Shown: piece after piece, positions 37,987 through 49,647 of the stretch | Layout: every line of letters begins with the position of its first letter | Position numbering within the stretch: position 1 is the first letter of the stretch | Assembly: GCF_015751965.1 (NCBI RefSeq) | Contig: NZ_JADOVH010000001.1 | Coordinates: 682,001-746,000 of the forward strand | Direction: 5' to 3' | Source: Frigoribacterium sp. CG_9.8 | GTDB taxonomy: Bacteria > Actinomycetota > Actinomycetes > Actinomycetales > Microbacteriaceae | DNA length: 64,000 nt | The notes under the pieces: model-generated | The model's database searches: none | Seen by the model: the letters and a program-made list of their open reading frames with translations, nothing else | Told to the model about the DNA's origin: nothing | Position numbers and translations under genes: made by a program

Positions 37987-39678
37987 ATGACATCTCTCTC
38001 CGGCCGTCCGTGGCGCAACTCCTACGCACCCCGAGTGCCGCGCGACATCGCCCCGCCCACCGACACGCTAACCCAGATGCTGTCCCGCTCGGTGCGAAAA
38101 TATCGTCGACAGATCGCGCTGCAGTTTTTCGGTGCGACCACCACGTATGGCGAGCTCGGAGATCAGGTGTCCCGTGTTGCGAACGCTCTCCACGCCCGTG
38201 GAGTGGAGCGGGGTGACCGTGTTGCGCTCGTTCTGCCGAACTGTCCGCAACATGTGGTCGCGTTTTACGCGGTACTCCGACTCGGTGCGATTGTGGTCGA
38301 GCACAATCCGCTCTACACCGAACGCGAGCTGCGTCATCAGTTCGAGGACCATGGTGCCAAAGTGGCGATCGCCTGGGACAAAACGGTGCCGACACTCCTG
38401 AACATGCCGGGCGATCTGGCACTCACGACTGTGGTGTCGGTCGATCTGACGCGGGCGATGCCGTTGCGCACGCGCCTCGCCTTGCGCATCCCACTTTCGA
38501 GAGCCCGGGCCGCCCGGGCTGCCCTGACCTCGGGGCGACGCACGCGTGGGTCGATCGAGTGGCACATTCTGGAGTCGTCCCGTCCATTGCCCCGGCGATT
38601 CGCCGGTCCCAGGCTGGAAGACACTGCAGTGCTGCAGTACACCAGCGGCACGACCGGCAGCCCGAAGGGCGCCATCCTCTCGCACCGCAACCTGCGGGCG
38701 AATGCGATGCAGGGCGAGGCTTGGATCCCCGGGCTGCGCGCCGGCCGGGAGGTTGTCTACGGGGTTCTTCCCCTGTTCCACGCATACGGATTGACGCTCT
38801 GCCTCAGCTTCGCCCTGAGTATCGGGGCACGCCTGGTGTTGTTTCCCAAATTCGATGAAACCCTCGTGCTGGACACGTTCCGCAAAACTCCCGCTACCTT
38901 CCTGCCCGCAGTTCCCCCGATCTACGAACGCCTCGTTGCCGCGGCCGCGGTGCGTGGGGTGAAACTGCGGGGTATCCGTTTTGCGATCTCCGGTGCGATG
39001 AACCTGCCGACTCGCATCGTGGAGCTGTGGGAGCAGGCCACGGGCGGGCTCCTCGTCGAGGGCTACGGCATGACCGAGTCATCCCCGATCGTTATCGGCA
39101 ATCCGATGGGGCCCTCGCGCCGGCCAGGAACCGTTGGTGTGCCATTTCCGAGCACCGAGATCCGGGTGGTTGACCCGGATAACCCGTCGCTCGATCGAGG
39201 GGTTGACGAGGAGGGTGAACTTCTCGTGCGCGGACCGCAGGTCTTCAGCGGGTACTGGAACCGCCCGACCGAGACTGCTGAAACACTGCTGGCCGGGGGA
39301 TGGCTGCGCACCGGCGACATCGTCACGGTTTCGGCTGATGGATTCGTCACAGTGGTCGACCGCATCAAGGAACTCATCATCACCGGTGGATTCAATGTGG
39401 CCCCGACTGAGGTGGAGGAGGCGCTGGTCTCCCACCCGGATATCTCCGACGCCGCTGTCGTCGGCATCCTCACGGAGCATGGGGGAGAGGATGTCGTTGC
39501 CGCAGTTGTACTGCGACCGGGAGCGGTACTCGACGTGCCCGCGATTCGTGAACATCTCAAGGCGAGAATGGCGGCCTACAAAGTGCCGCGACGTTTCGAG
39601 GTCGTCGACGAGTTGCCGCGAAACATCATGGGCAAGGTGTTGAGGCGAGTGGTGCGTGAGCGGATGACGACCCACTGA
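37987..39678 (+). CDS. Long-chain fatty acid--CoA ligase (AMP-binding)
   Basis: Adenylate-forming enzyme that activates fatty acids to acyl-CoA, about 563 residues. Motifs: P-loop YTSGTTGSPKGAILSHRNL, LPLFHAYGLTLCLSF, VEGYGMTESSPIVIG, the ATP-binding WLRTGDIVTV, the hinge VDRIKELIITGGFNVAPTEV and the C-terminal lysine in PRNIMGKVLRR. The N-terminus (WRNSYAPRVPRDIAPPTDTL) is typical for actinobacterial FadD-type proteins. ATG 37987 matches that start. It lies alone between DUF427 and fur. Chain-length preference unknown. Confidence 0.95.
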   Translation: MTSLSGRPWRNSYAPRVPRDIAPPTDTLTQMLSRSVRKYRRQIALQFFGATTTYGELGDQVSRVANALHARGVERGDRVALVLPNCPQHVVAFYAVLRLGAIVVEHNPLYTERELRHQFEDHGAKVAIAWDKTVPTLLNMPGDLALTTVVSVDLTRAMPLRTRLALRIPLSRARAARAALTSGRRTRGSIEWHILESSRPLPRRFAGPRLEDTAVLQYTSGTTGSPKGAILSHRNLRANAMQGEAWIPGLRAGREVVYGVLPLFHAYGLTLCLSFALSIGARLVLFPKFDETLVLDTFRKTPATFLPAVPPIYERLVAAAAVRGVKLRGIRFAISGAMNLPTRIVELWEQATGGLLVEGYGMTESSPIVIGNPMGPSRRPGTVGVPFPSTEIRVVDPDNPSLDRGVDEEGELLVRGPQVFSGYWNRPTETAETLLAGGWLRTGDIVTVSADGFVTVVDRIKELIITGGFNVAPTEVEEALVSHPDISDAAVVGILTEHGGEDVVAAVVLRPGAVLDVPAIREHLKARMAAYKVPRRFEVVDELPRNIMGKVLRRVVRERMTTH

Positions 39679-39755
39679 CCCGGCAGGGCCCCCGCATGGT
39701 GTCCGGCCTATGACAGCGCTGTGGGTGGGAATCCCGGTGGATAGGTCAGTTTTTT

Positions 39756-39761
39756 TACTAT
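39756..39761 (+). promoter_or_regulatory. Putative -10 of fur-katG
   Basis: TACTAT after an A/T-rich T-run. The predicted transcription start near 39768 falls inside the palindrome at 39764-39786. Confidence 0.45.
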
Positions 39762-39763
39762 GC

Positions 39764-39786
39764 TTCTTTTGACTCATTCAAGAAAA
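39764..39786 (+). promoter_or_regulatory. Putative Fur-family operator upstream of fur
   Basis: An A/T-rich imperfect palindrome centred on TTGACTCATTCAA with flanking TTCT and GAAA. It is placed at the likely transcription start of fur, as in mycobacterial furA autoregulation (known for that family). Confidence 0.5.
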
Positions 39787-39803
39787 CATGGGATGCTTAG
39801 GGG

Positions 39804-42517
<2,714 letters not shown>

Positions 42518-42545
42518 TCTCCGCAGAATTCCCGTCTCAACGCAG

Positions 42546-42575
42546 AAGCCGGACCACAGACATGTGGTCCGGCTT
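42546..42575. terminator. Strong hairpin after katG
   Basis: A perfect 13-bp stem (AAGCCGGACCACA with its complement) around a 4-nt GACA loop, 28 bp after the katG stop. The following GTGTTGTTG is only moderately T-rich. It may also serve the convergent regulator gene. Confidence 0.8.
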
Positions 42576-42783
42576 GTGTTGTTGTCGCTCCGACGATACG
42601 CCTTCGCCGCACGAATGATGTGCCGCTGCAAGTGGAGCCAGCTCGACACTGTACTGTGAGGATCAAACAACTGGGGGGATGCGCCTATCGGGGCGCCTTG
42701 TCTGGTTCGATTTCCTGAATCCTCCACCATCGTGACTCACGCATCCGCTGATGGATAACCGCCAAGCCCGCTGGTGACAAGGG

Positions 42784-43704
42784 CTACTGAAGTCGGCGCT
42801 TAGAGTCGATCGGCACGGGTGCGGGCAGGATTCGTTGTGCCTCGGCTGGCGAGGTACCAGAGGCGGTAGCGGCCAACCGGCGCAGCGCGGTGTCTGACTC
42901 TGAACCGACGCGCGCGTGCAGGATGACGAGGTAGCTGCTGTCGGAGCTGCCGCCGAAGTCACCGGTGGAGTTGATGGCCAGGCGCTCGGTCTCAAGTTCG
43001 AGGGTGCCGACCAGTGGATGAGTCAACCGGGTGATCGTGTCGGTATCAGCTACGAGCTCCGGCGCTCCCCAGAGCGCACGGAACTCACCGCTTCGCACCG
43101 AGAGTTCCCCGACGAGCTGAGCCAGGGCGGAGTCATCGATGTCGGGGCCGATGAGCGTGCGCAACCGGGCAACGGAGGCTACGAGCATCCGGTCCCAGCG
43201 GCTGTAGAGATCGCGGGAGGCCGGGTCGAGGAACATGGCGCGCACGAGGTTGGTGCCGGTCGTAAACCGGGGAGAGAGCGCGAGGGCGAGAGGGTTGGCC
43301 GAGAGCACATCGGTGAGCCGTCCTTCGATCCACGCGACCTGGTTCGGCCAGGTCGAAATGAGATCGGCAAGACCCCCGGGTACATCAGCCGGGCCAGCAA
43401 GGCTGCGAGAGTGATGCTGTTGGAGCGGCACGTCACGAGCGAGATCGCGCAGGCTGGCGGCGGCACTGTCATCGAGTTTGAGTGCACGCGTGAGGGCGTC
43501 AAGAACCTCCTCGGTCGGATTCTGTTCGACTCCCTGTTCGAGACGAAGATAATCCTCTGGCGAAAGCCCAGACAGTAACGCCGCCTCCTCACGGCGCAGG
43601 CCCTGGATGCGTCGTTGACCGGTCGCCGGCAGCCCCGCGTCTTCGGGGGTGAGGTGTTCGCGTCGGGCACGCAGAAATTCGCCGAACTGGTTGCCTGGTT
43701 GCAT
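42784..43704 (-). CDS. XRE/MmyB-like transcriptional regulator
   Basis: About 306 residues. N-terminal HTH: FGEFLRARREHLTPEDAGLP, RRIQGLRREEAALLSGLSPEDYLRLEQG. C-terminal MmyB-like ligand-binding domain: WIEGRLTDVLSANPLALALSP, NLVRAMFLDPASRDLYSRWD and the closing part with GTLELETERLAI. Known members respond to small molecules, probably lipid-like. Its ATG has a TAGGGT hexamer 6 nt upstream. The region before that is an 8-bp tandem repeat. Confidence 0.93.
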   Translation of the reverse strand: MQPGNQFGEFLRARREHLTPEDAGLPATGQRRIQGLRREEAALLSGLSPEDYLRLEQGVEQNPTEEVLDALTRALKLDDSAAASLRDLARDVPLQQHHSRSLAGPADVPGGLADLISTWPNQVAWIEGRLTDVLSANPLALALSPRFTTGTNLVRAMFLDPASRDLYSRWDRMLVASVARLRTLIGPDIDDSALAQLVGELSVRSGEFRALWGAPELVADTDTITRLTHPLVGTLELETERLAINSTGDFGGSSDSSYLVILHARVGSESDTALRRLAATASGTSPAEAQRILPAPVPIDSKRRLQ

Positions 43705-43710
43705 GTGACC

Positions 43711-43716
43711 ACCCTA
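43711..43716 (-). promoter_or_regulatory. Putative -10 of the XRE gene (leaderless)
   Basis: TAGGGT on the minus strand ends 6 nt before the ATG at 43704 and touches the tandem repeat at 43717. Confidence 0.5.
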
Positions 43717-43763
43717 CGCAGAACCGCAGAACCGCAGAACCGCAGAACCGCAGAACCGCGAAC
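43717..43763. repeat. 8-bp tandem repeat, five copies plus a degenerate one
   Basis: CGCAGAAC repeated exactly five times (43717-43756), then CGCGAAC. It occupies the place of the -35 and upstream region of the XRE gene and ends directly at its -10. Confidence 0.95.
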
Positions 43764-43833
43764 AAGCATCGCCGTTGGCTGAGCGGACTCGAATGGTGCG
43801 ACAGAGGGTGCCGAGATCGCCCACGGGACATCG

Positions 43834-43839
43834 TAGGGT
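43834..43839 (+). promoter_or_regulatory. Putative -10 of the DUF3054 gene (leaderless)
   Basis: TAGGGT lies 6 nt before the GTG at 43846. Confidence 0.45.
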
Positions 43840-43845
43840 CGAGGG

Positions 43846-44223
43846 GTGACACAAAAAACTGCACCATCCGCCCTGCTCGCGGCTTTCGTCGATATCGTGT
43901 GTGTCACGGCCTTTGTGCTGATCGGGCGGGCAAGCCACAGTAAGGGCCCGCTCGGCACGTTGGTGACTCTCTGGCCATTCCTCGCGGCCCTCGCCATCGG
44001 TTGGATCGGGGCCCGGGGGTGGCGCTCGCCGTTCACGTTGCGGTGGACAGGGCTCACGATCTGGGCTGCAACCGTGATCGTGGGGCTGCTGCTGCGTGTG
44101 GTCACTGGCCAGGGTGTGCAGGTCGGATTCGTGATCGTTACGGCCGTGGTGCTCGCAATCTTTCTCCTCGGCTGGCGCGCAATCGCACAGTTCGTGCTTC
44201 GCCGGCGAACCCACCGCGCCTGA
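43846..44223 (+). CDS. DUF3054 membrane protein
   Basis: About 125 residues with four predicted membrane helices (starting ALLAAFVDIVCVTAFVLIGR, then LVTLWPFLAALAIGWIGA, TIWAATVIVGLLLRVVTGQG and GFVIVTAVVLAIFLLGWRA). The pattern and length match actinobacterial DUF3054; the function is not known. A basic C-terminus (RRRTHRA) lies in the cytoplasm. GTG start supported by TAGGGT 6 nt upstream. Confidence 0.85.
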   Translation: MTQKTAPSALLAAFVDIVCVTAFVLIGRASHSKGPLGTLVTLWPFLAALAIGWIGARGWRSPFTLRWTGLTIWAATVIVGLLLRVVTGQGVQVGFVIVTAVVLAIFLLGWRAIAQFVLRRRTHRA

Positions 44224-44303
44224 CAGGTGCGGCGACGCTGAAGACGGCGTATTCTCAAGGCACACAGGGTGCCATCCGGGCACCCGATCCGAGGGAGCTC
44301 ACC

Positions 44304-44414
44304 ATGGCCGACAAGTCACCGAAAAAGTCAACCTCGAAGACGGCGGCGTCGAAGTCTCTCAAAGAGAAGCGCGCTGACAAGAAGACCAAGGCAGCGAGCA
44401 AGCCCAACGGCTGA
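44304..44414 (+). CDS. Small Lys/Ser-rich protein
   Basis: 36 residues, MADKSPKKSTSKTAASKSLK then EKRADKKTKAASKPNG; about a third of its residues are lysine. The ATG has GAGGGAG 7 nt upstream. Very basic short proteins like this are common in actinobacteria, some being histone-like or ribosome-associated, but none is proven here. It is too short for most gene finders. Confidence 0.65.
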   Translation: MADKSPKKSTSKTAASKSLKEKRADKKTKAASKPNG

Positions 44415-44518
44415 GCTCGGCCGGACGCTCGGGATGTCGCTCTATCATGAGCGGGTCCCGGGCCTTTGCCGTGTGCGCGGTATCGTCAGCGCGGGTGCCG
44501 GGGACCAAACGAGTGCTG

Positions 44519-45013
44519 TCAGACCGTCTTCATGATGTCGGCGGTGAAGTTTTGCAGGCGGGTGAGCAGTCCTTCAGCGCGCTGAACCACGACCTTCGCC
44601 GGATCCGGTTGCATGGGCGAAGCGGGCGGCATTATGCGGATGATGAGAGAACAGGCCAGATCGGCGCAGATGTAGGTGCCCACGGTATTGCCGTCACGAC
44701 CGGACTGCCCGGCGCGCGCCGCGGAGAACAGCGCAACCTGGTCGGAGGGCTGAGGGGTGCGGCACAGGGAGCACATGGCCGAGATTCCAGGTCGCATGCT
44801 CGTACCGGCGGCTCGAAGAACGATGCCGACCGGCCGGTTCTCCACCCAGTGCACGAGATAGCCGCGCAGGGGGGCACCGTGGTCGCGCCACCCGAGGTAT
44901 TCCCGGTCCGCCCACAGCACTTCATGCAGGCCGGGGAGGGGCATCCGCTCGATCTCGCCCTTGGAGGCGTTGACGATGCTGCGTCGGATATCGACTTCGT
45001 TGAGCGCTTTCAT
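44519..45013 (-). CDS. FBP-type C-terminal treble-clef zinc finger protein
   Basis: About 164 residues with the FBP C-terminal zinc-binding domain: GLHEVLWADREYLGWRDH, GYLVHWVENRPVGIVLRAAG, MCSLCRTPQPSDQVALFSA and TYICADLACSLIIRIM. Four cysteines (C-x2-C and C-x4-C) form the zinc site. Related to the C-terminus of elongation factor G-binding protein (FusB/FBP), which acts on ribosome-bound EF-G; in that family the domain protects translation. ATG at 45013. It lies 14 bp downstream of a 37-residue membrane protein, likely in one operon. Confidence 0.85.
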   Translation of the reverse strand: MKALNEVDIRRSIVNASKGEIERMPLPGLHEVLWADREYLGWRDHGAPLRGYLVHWVENRPVGIVLRAAGTSMRPGISAMCSLCRTPQPSDQVALFSAARAGQSGRDGNTVGTYICADLACSLIIRIMPPASPMQPDPAKVVVQRAEGLLTRLQNFTADIMKTV

Positions 45014-45027
45014 GGCCTTCTCTTAGC

Positions 45028-45141
45028 TCACTCGTGATAGCCGGACTTCGCCATCGCGATTATCGCAACGAGGAAACCGACGCCGCCCAGCACAGTGATC
45101 ACAGCGAGAATCGCATAGAGGATCGTGGTCGTCTGGGTCAT
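45028..45141 (-). CDS. Single-pass membrane microprotein
   Basis: 37 residues: MTQTTT, one long hydrophobic helix (ILYAILAVITVLGGVGFLVA and IIAMA), then KSGYHE. The ATG has an excellent AAGGAGG site 5 nt upstream, which strongly supports translation. It lies 14 bp before the FBP-type gene on the same strand. Topology: probably N-out or N-in single-pass. Function unknown; below the usual length cut-off for annotation. Confidence 0.7.
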   Translation of the reverse strand: MTQTTTILYAILAVITVLGGVGFLVAIIAMAKSGYHE

Positions 45142-45231
45142 GGTGCCTCCTTGGTCGGGCGCGGCGCAAGTGCACTTATCCCACCGTATCGTCTGTTCGT
45201 GACGGCGATGAACGCCCTGAGTTGCAACACG

Positions 45232-45258
45232 CACCCGCCGCACCCGACGCACCCGCCG
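45232..45258. repeat. 9-bp tandem repeat, three copies
   Basis: CACCCGCCG repeated three times with one substitution, between the microprotein operon and the methyltransferase gene. A fourth, degraded copy occurs at 45268-45278. Confidence 0.8.
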
Positions 45259-45301
45259 CACAACCGATAAACCCGCCGCACACGCAGTTGACGCGTCCCG
45301 A

Positions 45302-46975
<1,674 letters not shown>

Positions 46976-47060
46976 ACCAGAGTGGGGGTGACACGACGGG
47001 CCTGTCGCGACGGGCCCGTAGACTGGGAAGACCGCTGTTGATCCACCAGGAGGACCCACC

Positions 47061-47234
47061 GTGAAAATCATCGCTTTCGTCATCACGCTCGGCCTCTTCG
47101 TGTTCGGCATAATCCTGATGGGCTACGCCTTCGAGCCCAATATGCCCCACGGAATCCTCTTCTTCAGTGGAATCGCGGTAATCACGATCTCGCTCACTAT
47201 CCCGTTCCACGTGCTCAAGCGCATCGAGGGGTAA
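47061..47234 (+). CDS. 57-residue two-helix membrane protein
   Basis: GTG to TAA, 57 residues: KIIAFVITLGLFVFGIILMG, then EPNMPHG, then a second hydrophobic segment ILFFSGIAVITISLTIPFHV, ending LKRIEG. The GTG is preceded by CAGGAGGACC at a good distance. A TAGACT at about 47019 may be the -10 with a roughly 35-nt leader. Two membrane helices with a short loop; function unknown. It is too short for many gene finders. Confidence 0.75.
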   Translation: MKIIAFVITLGLFVFGIILMGYAFEPNMPHGILFFSGIAVITISLTIPFHVLKRIEG

Positions 47235-47265
47235 GACGGCGAAGGAAGCGGAGTCGGCCAGTTCG

Positions 47266-47538
47266 ATGTCCAGCGACTACGGCATTGGTGCGCAGGTGTT
47301 CGTTGCTGCTGATGGCACGGGTGATCCCACACCGTGGCCAGCAGAACCGAGTGGTGTGATCGTTCGTGCCGGTGGGTCTGCACTCGCGGGTGTCTGGGGT
47401 CGCGGTGGCGGCGGACGGATGTGGTGGGTCGAGTTCGACGAGCCGCAATTCAACTCCACTGGTGACGGCCCGTTCCTCTCAGCACAGGTGCATGAGAGGT
47501 TTCTTGAGCTCGCGCCACCGCTGAGCGACACAGAATGA
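47266..47538 (+). CDS. Small conserved-looking protein upstream of DUF3097
   Basis: 90 residues, no recognised family. Gly/Trp-rich: GIGAQVFVAADGTGDPTPWP, GVIVRAGGSALAGVWGRGGG and RMWWVEFDEPQF. The pattern of short strands suggests an SH3-like barrel. Its TGA overlaps the DUF3097 ATG (ATGA, 47535-47538), so it is translationally coupled. Probably works with DUF3097 (inference). Confidence 0.65.
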   Translation: MSSDYGIGAQVFVAADGTGDPTPWPAEPSGVIVRAGGSALAGVWGRGGGGRMWWVEFDEPQFNSTGDGPFLSAQVHERFLELAPPLSDTE

Positions 47539-48368
47539 GCTTCGGCGAGTACGGCGAAGACCCCTTGGCAGGTGACTGGCGTGGAGTAAAACGCAAGGCT
47601 ATCCGGGAGGTTGCTGCCGAGCGGGATCTCGTGATCGAGTGGGCGGAGACCGGGTTCTGCGGTGCCGTGTTGCGCGTCGAAAACAAGCTGGTTCACCTCG
47701 AGGACTATCGCGGAGGAGTCCGACTCTTCCCCCTGGGAGGTGGGTTTCTGCTTGAGGGCGAACCGGTCATGCTTACCGCACCGGTTGCCGCGGCTAAGAG
47801 CACCGCACGCACGGCATCCGGCTCCCTCGCTGTAGCCGACCAACGTGCGCGAGTGGCGCTACCCAGTCGTATTTTCGTGGAGGGGCGGCACGACGCAGAA
47901 CTGGTGGAGAAGGTCTGGGGTGCCGACTTGCGGATCGAGGGCGTGGTCGTGGAATACCTCGAGGGCATCGACGACCTCGACGCTATCGTGCGGGAGTTTG
48001 CGCCGGGTCCCGGGCGCCGCATCGGGGTGCTCGTCGATCACCTCGTCGACCGTTCCAAGGAGAGCCGAATCGCGGATGCCGTGGCGCGCGGTCCCTTTGG
48101 TGCCCACGTGCTCGTGGTGGGGCATCCGTTCGTCGATATCTGGCAGGCGGTAAAGCCGGCTCGTCTCGGTCTGAACGCGTGGCCGGATATTCCCCGCTCG
48201 ATCGAGTGGAAAAAGGGAATTTGCGAATCGTTGGGCTGGCCGCATGAGGATCAGGCGGATATCGCTGCGGCGTGGCAGCGCATCCTTGGCCGGGTGCGTA
48301 CCTACGCGGATCTGGAGCCGGTGGTGCTCGGCCGCGTGGAACAGCTGATCGACTTCGTTACCGGCTGA
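47535..48368 (+). CDS. DUF3097 family protein (TOPRIM-like)
   Basis: About 277 residues. N-terminal half: GVKRKAIREVAAERDLVIEW, FCGAVLRVENKLVHLEDYRG. C-terminal half has features of a TOPRIM-like nuclease: IFVEGRHDAELVEKVWG (acidic Glu), GVLVDHLVDRSKESRIA (DxxxD-like) and HPFVDIWQAVKP. The family is confined to actinobacteria; the function has not been established, but the acidic residues suggest a nucleic-acid enzyme. Coupled to the 90-residue protein upstream. Confidence 0.9.
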   Translation: MSFGEYGEDPLAGDWRGVKRKAIREVAAERDLVIEWAETGFCGAVLRVENKLVHLEDYRGGVRLFPLGGGFLLEGEPVMLTAPVAAAKSTARTASGSLAVADQRARVALPSRIFVEGRHDAELVEKVWGADLRIEGVVVEYLEGIDDLDAIVREFAPGPGRRIGVLVDHLVDRSKESRIADAVARGPFGAHVLVVGHPFVDIWQAVKPARLGLNAWPDIPRSIEWKKGICESLGWPHEDQADIAAAWQRILGRVRTYADLEPVVLGRVEQLIDFVTG

Positions 48369-48458
48369 GTTGACTGGCCGACTGAGTTGACTGGCCGTTT
48401 GGGCCCGGTAGCCCACTGGTCGACAGCACGGCAGACTAGGGCTGTGCACTCACCTGAC

Positions 48459-48944
48459 ATGAGCTTCGATGCTCTCACCCCCACCGACGTCCCACGGCTG
48501 GTTGAGTTGAATGATGCCGCCTCGCCGGCGGTGCCGATCACCTCCGAAACGGAGATGGCGGCACTGCTGGACATTGCCGGATTCACCCTCGCGGCGAGGG
48601 ACGGTGGCGCGCTGATCGGGTTCGTGATCGGAATGCGCGCTGGCTCGAGTTACGCCAGCGAGAATTACCGCTTTTTCGACGCGCGCAGCTTCGATTTCCT
48701 CTATGTCGACCGCATTGTGATCGATGATTCGCAGCGCGGGACCGGCATCGGGCGGGCCCTCTATGGTGAGGTCTTCGAGCTTGCGCGGAGTGAGTCGCTG
48801 CGCGAGGTGACCTGCGAGGTCAACCTAGATCCGCCTAATCCGGAATCCCTCGCATTCCATGCGCGGCTGGGTTTCGACCGAATCGGCGAGCAGGCCACGA
48901 AGGGCGGTTCGGTGACTGTCGCCCTGCTCGCGGCTGTCGTCTAA
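48459..48944 (+). CDS. GNAT-family N-acetyltransferase
   Basis: About 161 residues. Seen: FDALTPTDVPRLVELNDAAS, FTLAARDGGALIGFVIGMR, FLYVDRIVIDDSQRGTGIGR (R/Q-x-x-G-x-G acetyl-CoA loop) and a final NPESLAFHARLGFDRIG. Substrate unknown. Start: ATG 48459 gives the usual family N-terminus; GTG 48444 is in frame with AGGG 5 nt upstream and cannot be excluded. Confidence 0.88.
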   Translation: MSFDALTPTDVPRLVELNDAASPAVPITSETEMAALLDIAGFTLAARDGGALIGFVIGMRAGSSYASENYRFFDARSFDFLYVDRIVIDDSQRGTGIGRALYGEVFELARSESLREVTCEVNLDPPNPESLAFHARLGFDRIGEQATKGGSVTVALLAAVV

Positions 48945-49016
48945 GCCGCAAGCAGGGTGCGAGCCGCACCAATGGTCGGTGCCGCGCCGGTGGTACTAAT
49001 CACACCACCAAGTGAC

Positions 49017-49493
49017 TCAGAGTCCGGTCGTTGCGTCGTGATTCTGCGGTGTGAGATTCTCCGCGCCAATCATCCAGGAGAACTTTTCGAGAGTCTCGAT
49101 GACCTTGTGCAGGATGTCCGCAGTGGTCGGGTCTTCATCGTCGACTTCGTCATGCACCCGGCGGCAGGTAGCGGCAGCGGCGTCGAGGCGTGCGGTGATG
49201 AGAGTGACGACCTCCGTCGTGCCGACTTGGTCTGCTGAGAATCGCGGCAGGGTGGTCGTGGCGCTCACGGTCTCGGAGCGACCGTCTGGCAGGGTGTGAA
49301 GTGCGCGCATCCGCTCGGCTATTTCGTCAGACAATTCGCGAGCGGAATCGACCATCTCGTCAAGGATCAGGTGGGTATCGCGAAAGTTGGTGCCGACGAC
49401 GTTCCAATGAGCCTGCTTGCCCTGGAGATGGAGCTCGATGAGGTCAACGAGCACAGCCTGCAGATTGTCGGAGAGTTGCTTAGTTGCTTTCAT
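49017..49493 (-). CDS. dps: Dps-family ferritin-like DNA-protection protein
   Basis: Forms a 12-subunit shell that oxidises and stores iron, protecting DNA from peroxide. About 158 residues. Ferroxidase-site residues visible: His in GKQAHWNVVG, Asp and Glu in ILDEMVDSARELSDEIAER. N- and C-terminal tails are short, so DNA binding through lysine tails may be weak. The ATG is supported by TAGCGT 7 nt upstream. It complements KatG in peroxide defence. Confidence 0.95.
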   Translation of the reverse strand: MKATKQLSDNLQAVLVDLIELHLQGKQAHWNVVGTNFRDTHLILDEMVDSARELSDEIAERMRALHTLPDGRSETVSATTTLPRFSADQVGTTEVVTLITARLDAAAATCRRVHDEVDDEDPTTADILHKVIETLEKFSWMIGAENLTPQNHDATTGL

Positions 49494-49500
49494 GCTGTCG

Positions 49501-49506
49501 ACGCTA
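49501..49506 (-). promoter_or_regulatory. Putative -10 of dps (leaderless)
   Basis: TAGCGT on the minus strand ends 7 nt before the dps ATG. Confidence 0.45.
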
Positions 49507-49614
49507 CACGCGGTGCCCGTGGGTTCGCCGTAGTCGTCAAGCGCACCATCCGCGGATCTTCGCTACGCCCCTGTAGTTCGCAATACCCGCTGTTGATCGC
49601 AATACGCTGGGGGG

Positions 49615-49647
49615 ATGCATCCGCCAGTCCAGTTTTCTCCCGCGTGA
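49615..49647 (+). other. Possible 10-codon upstream ORF before the MFS gene
   Basis: ATG after GGGGGG reads MHPPVQFSPA and stops at TGA 49645-49647, overlapping the GTG start of the MFS gene as GTGA. The strong purine tract upstream and the start-stop overlap suggest reinitiation; it may also be chance. Confidence 0.35.
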
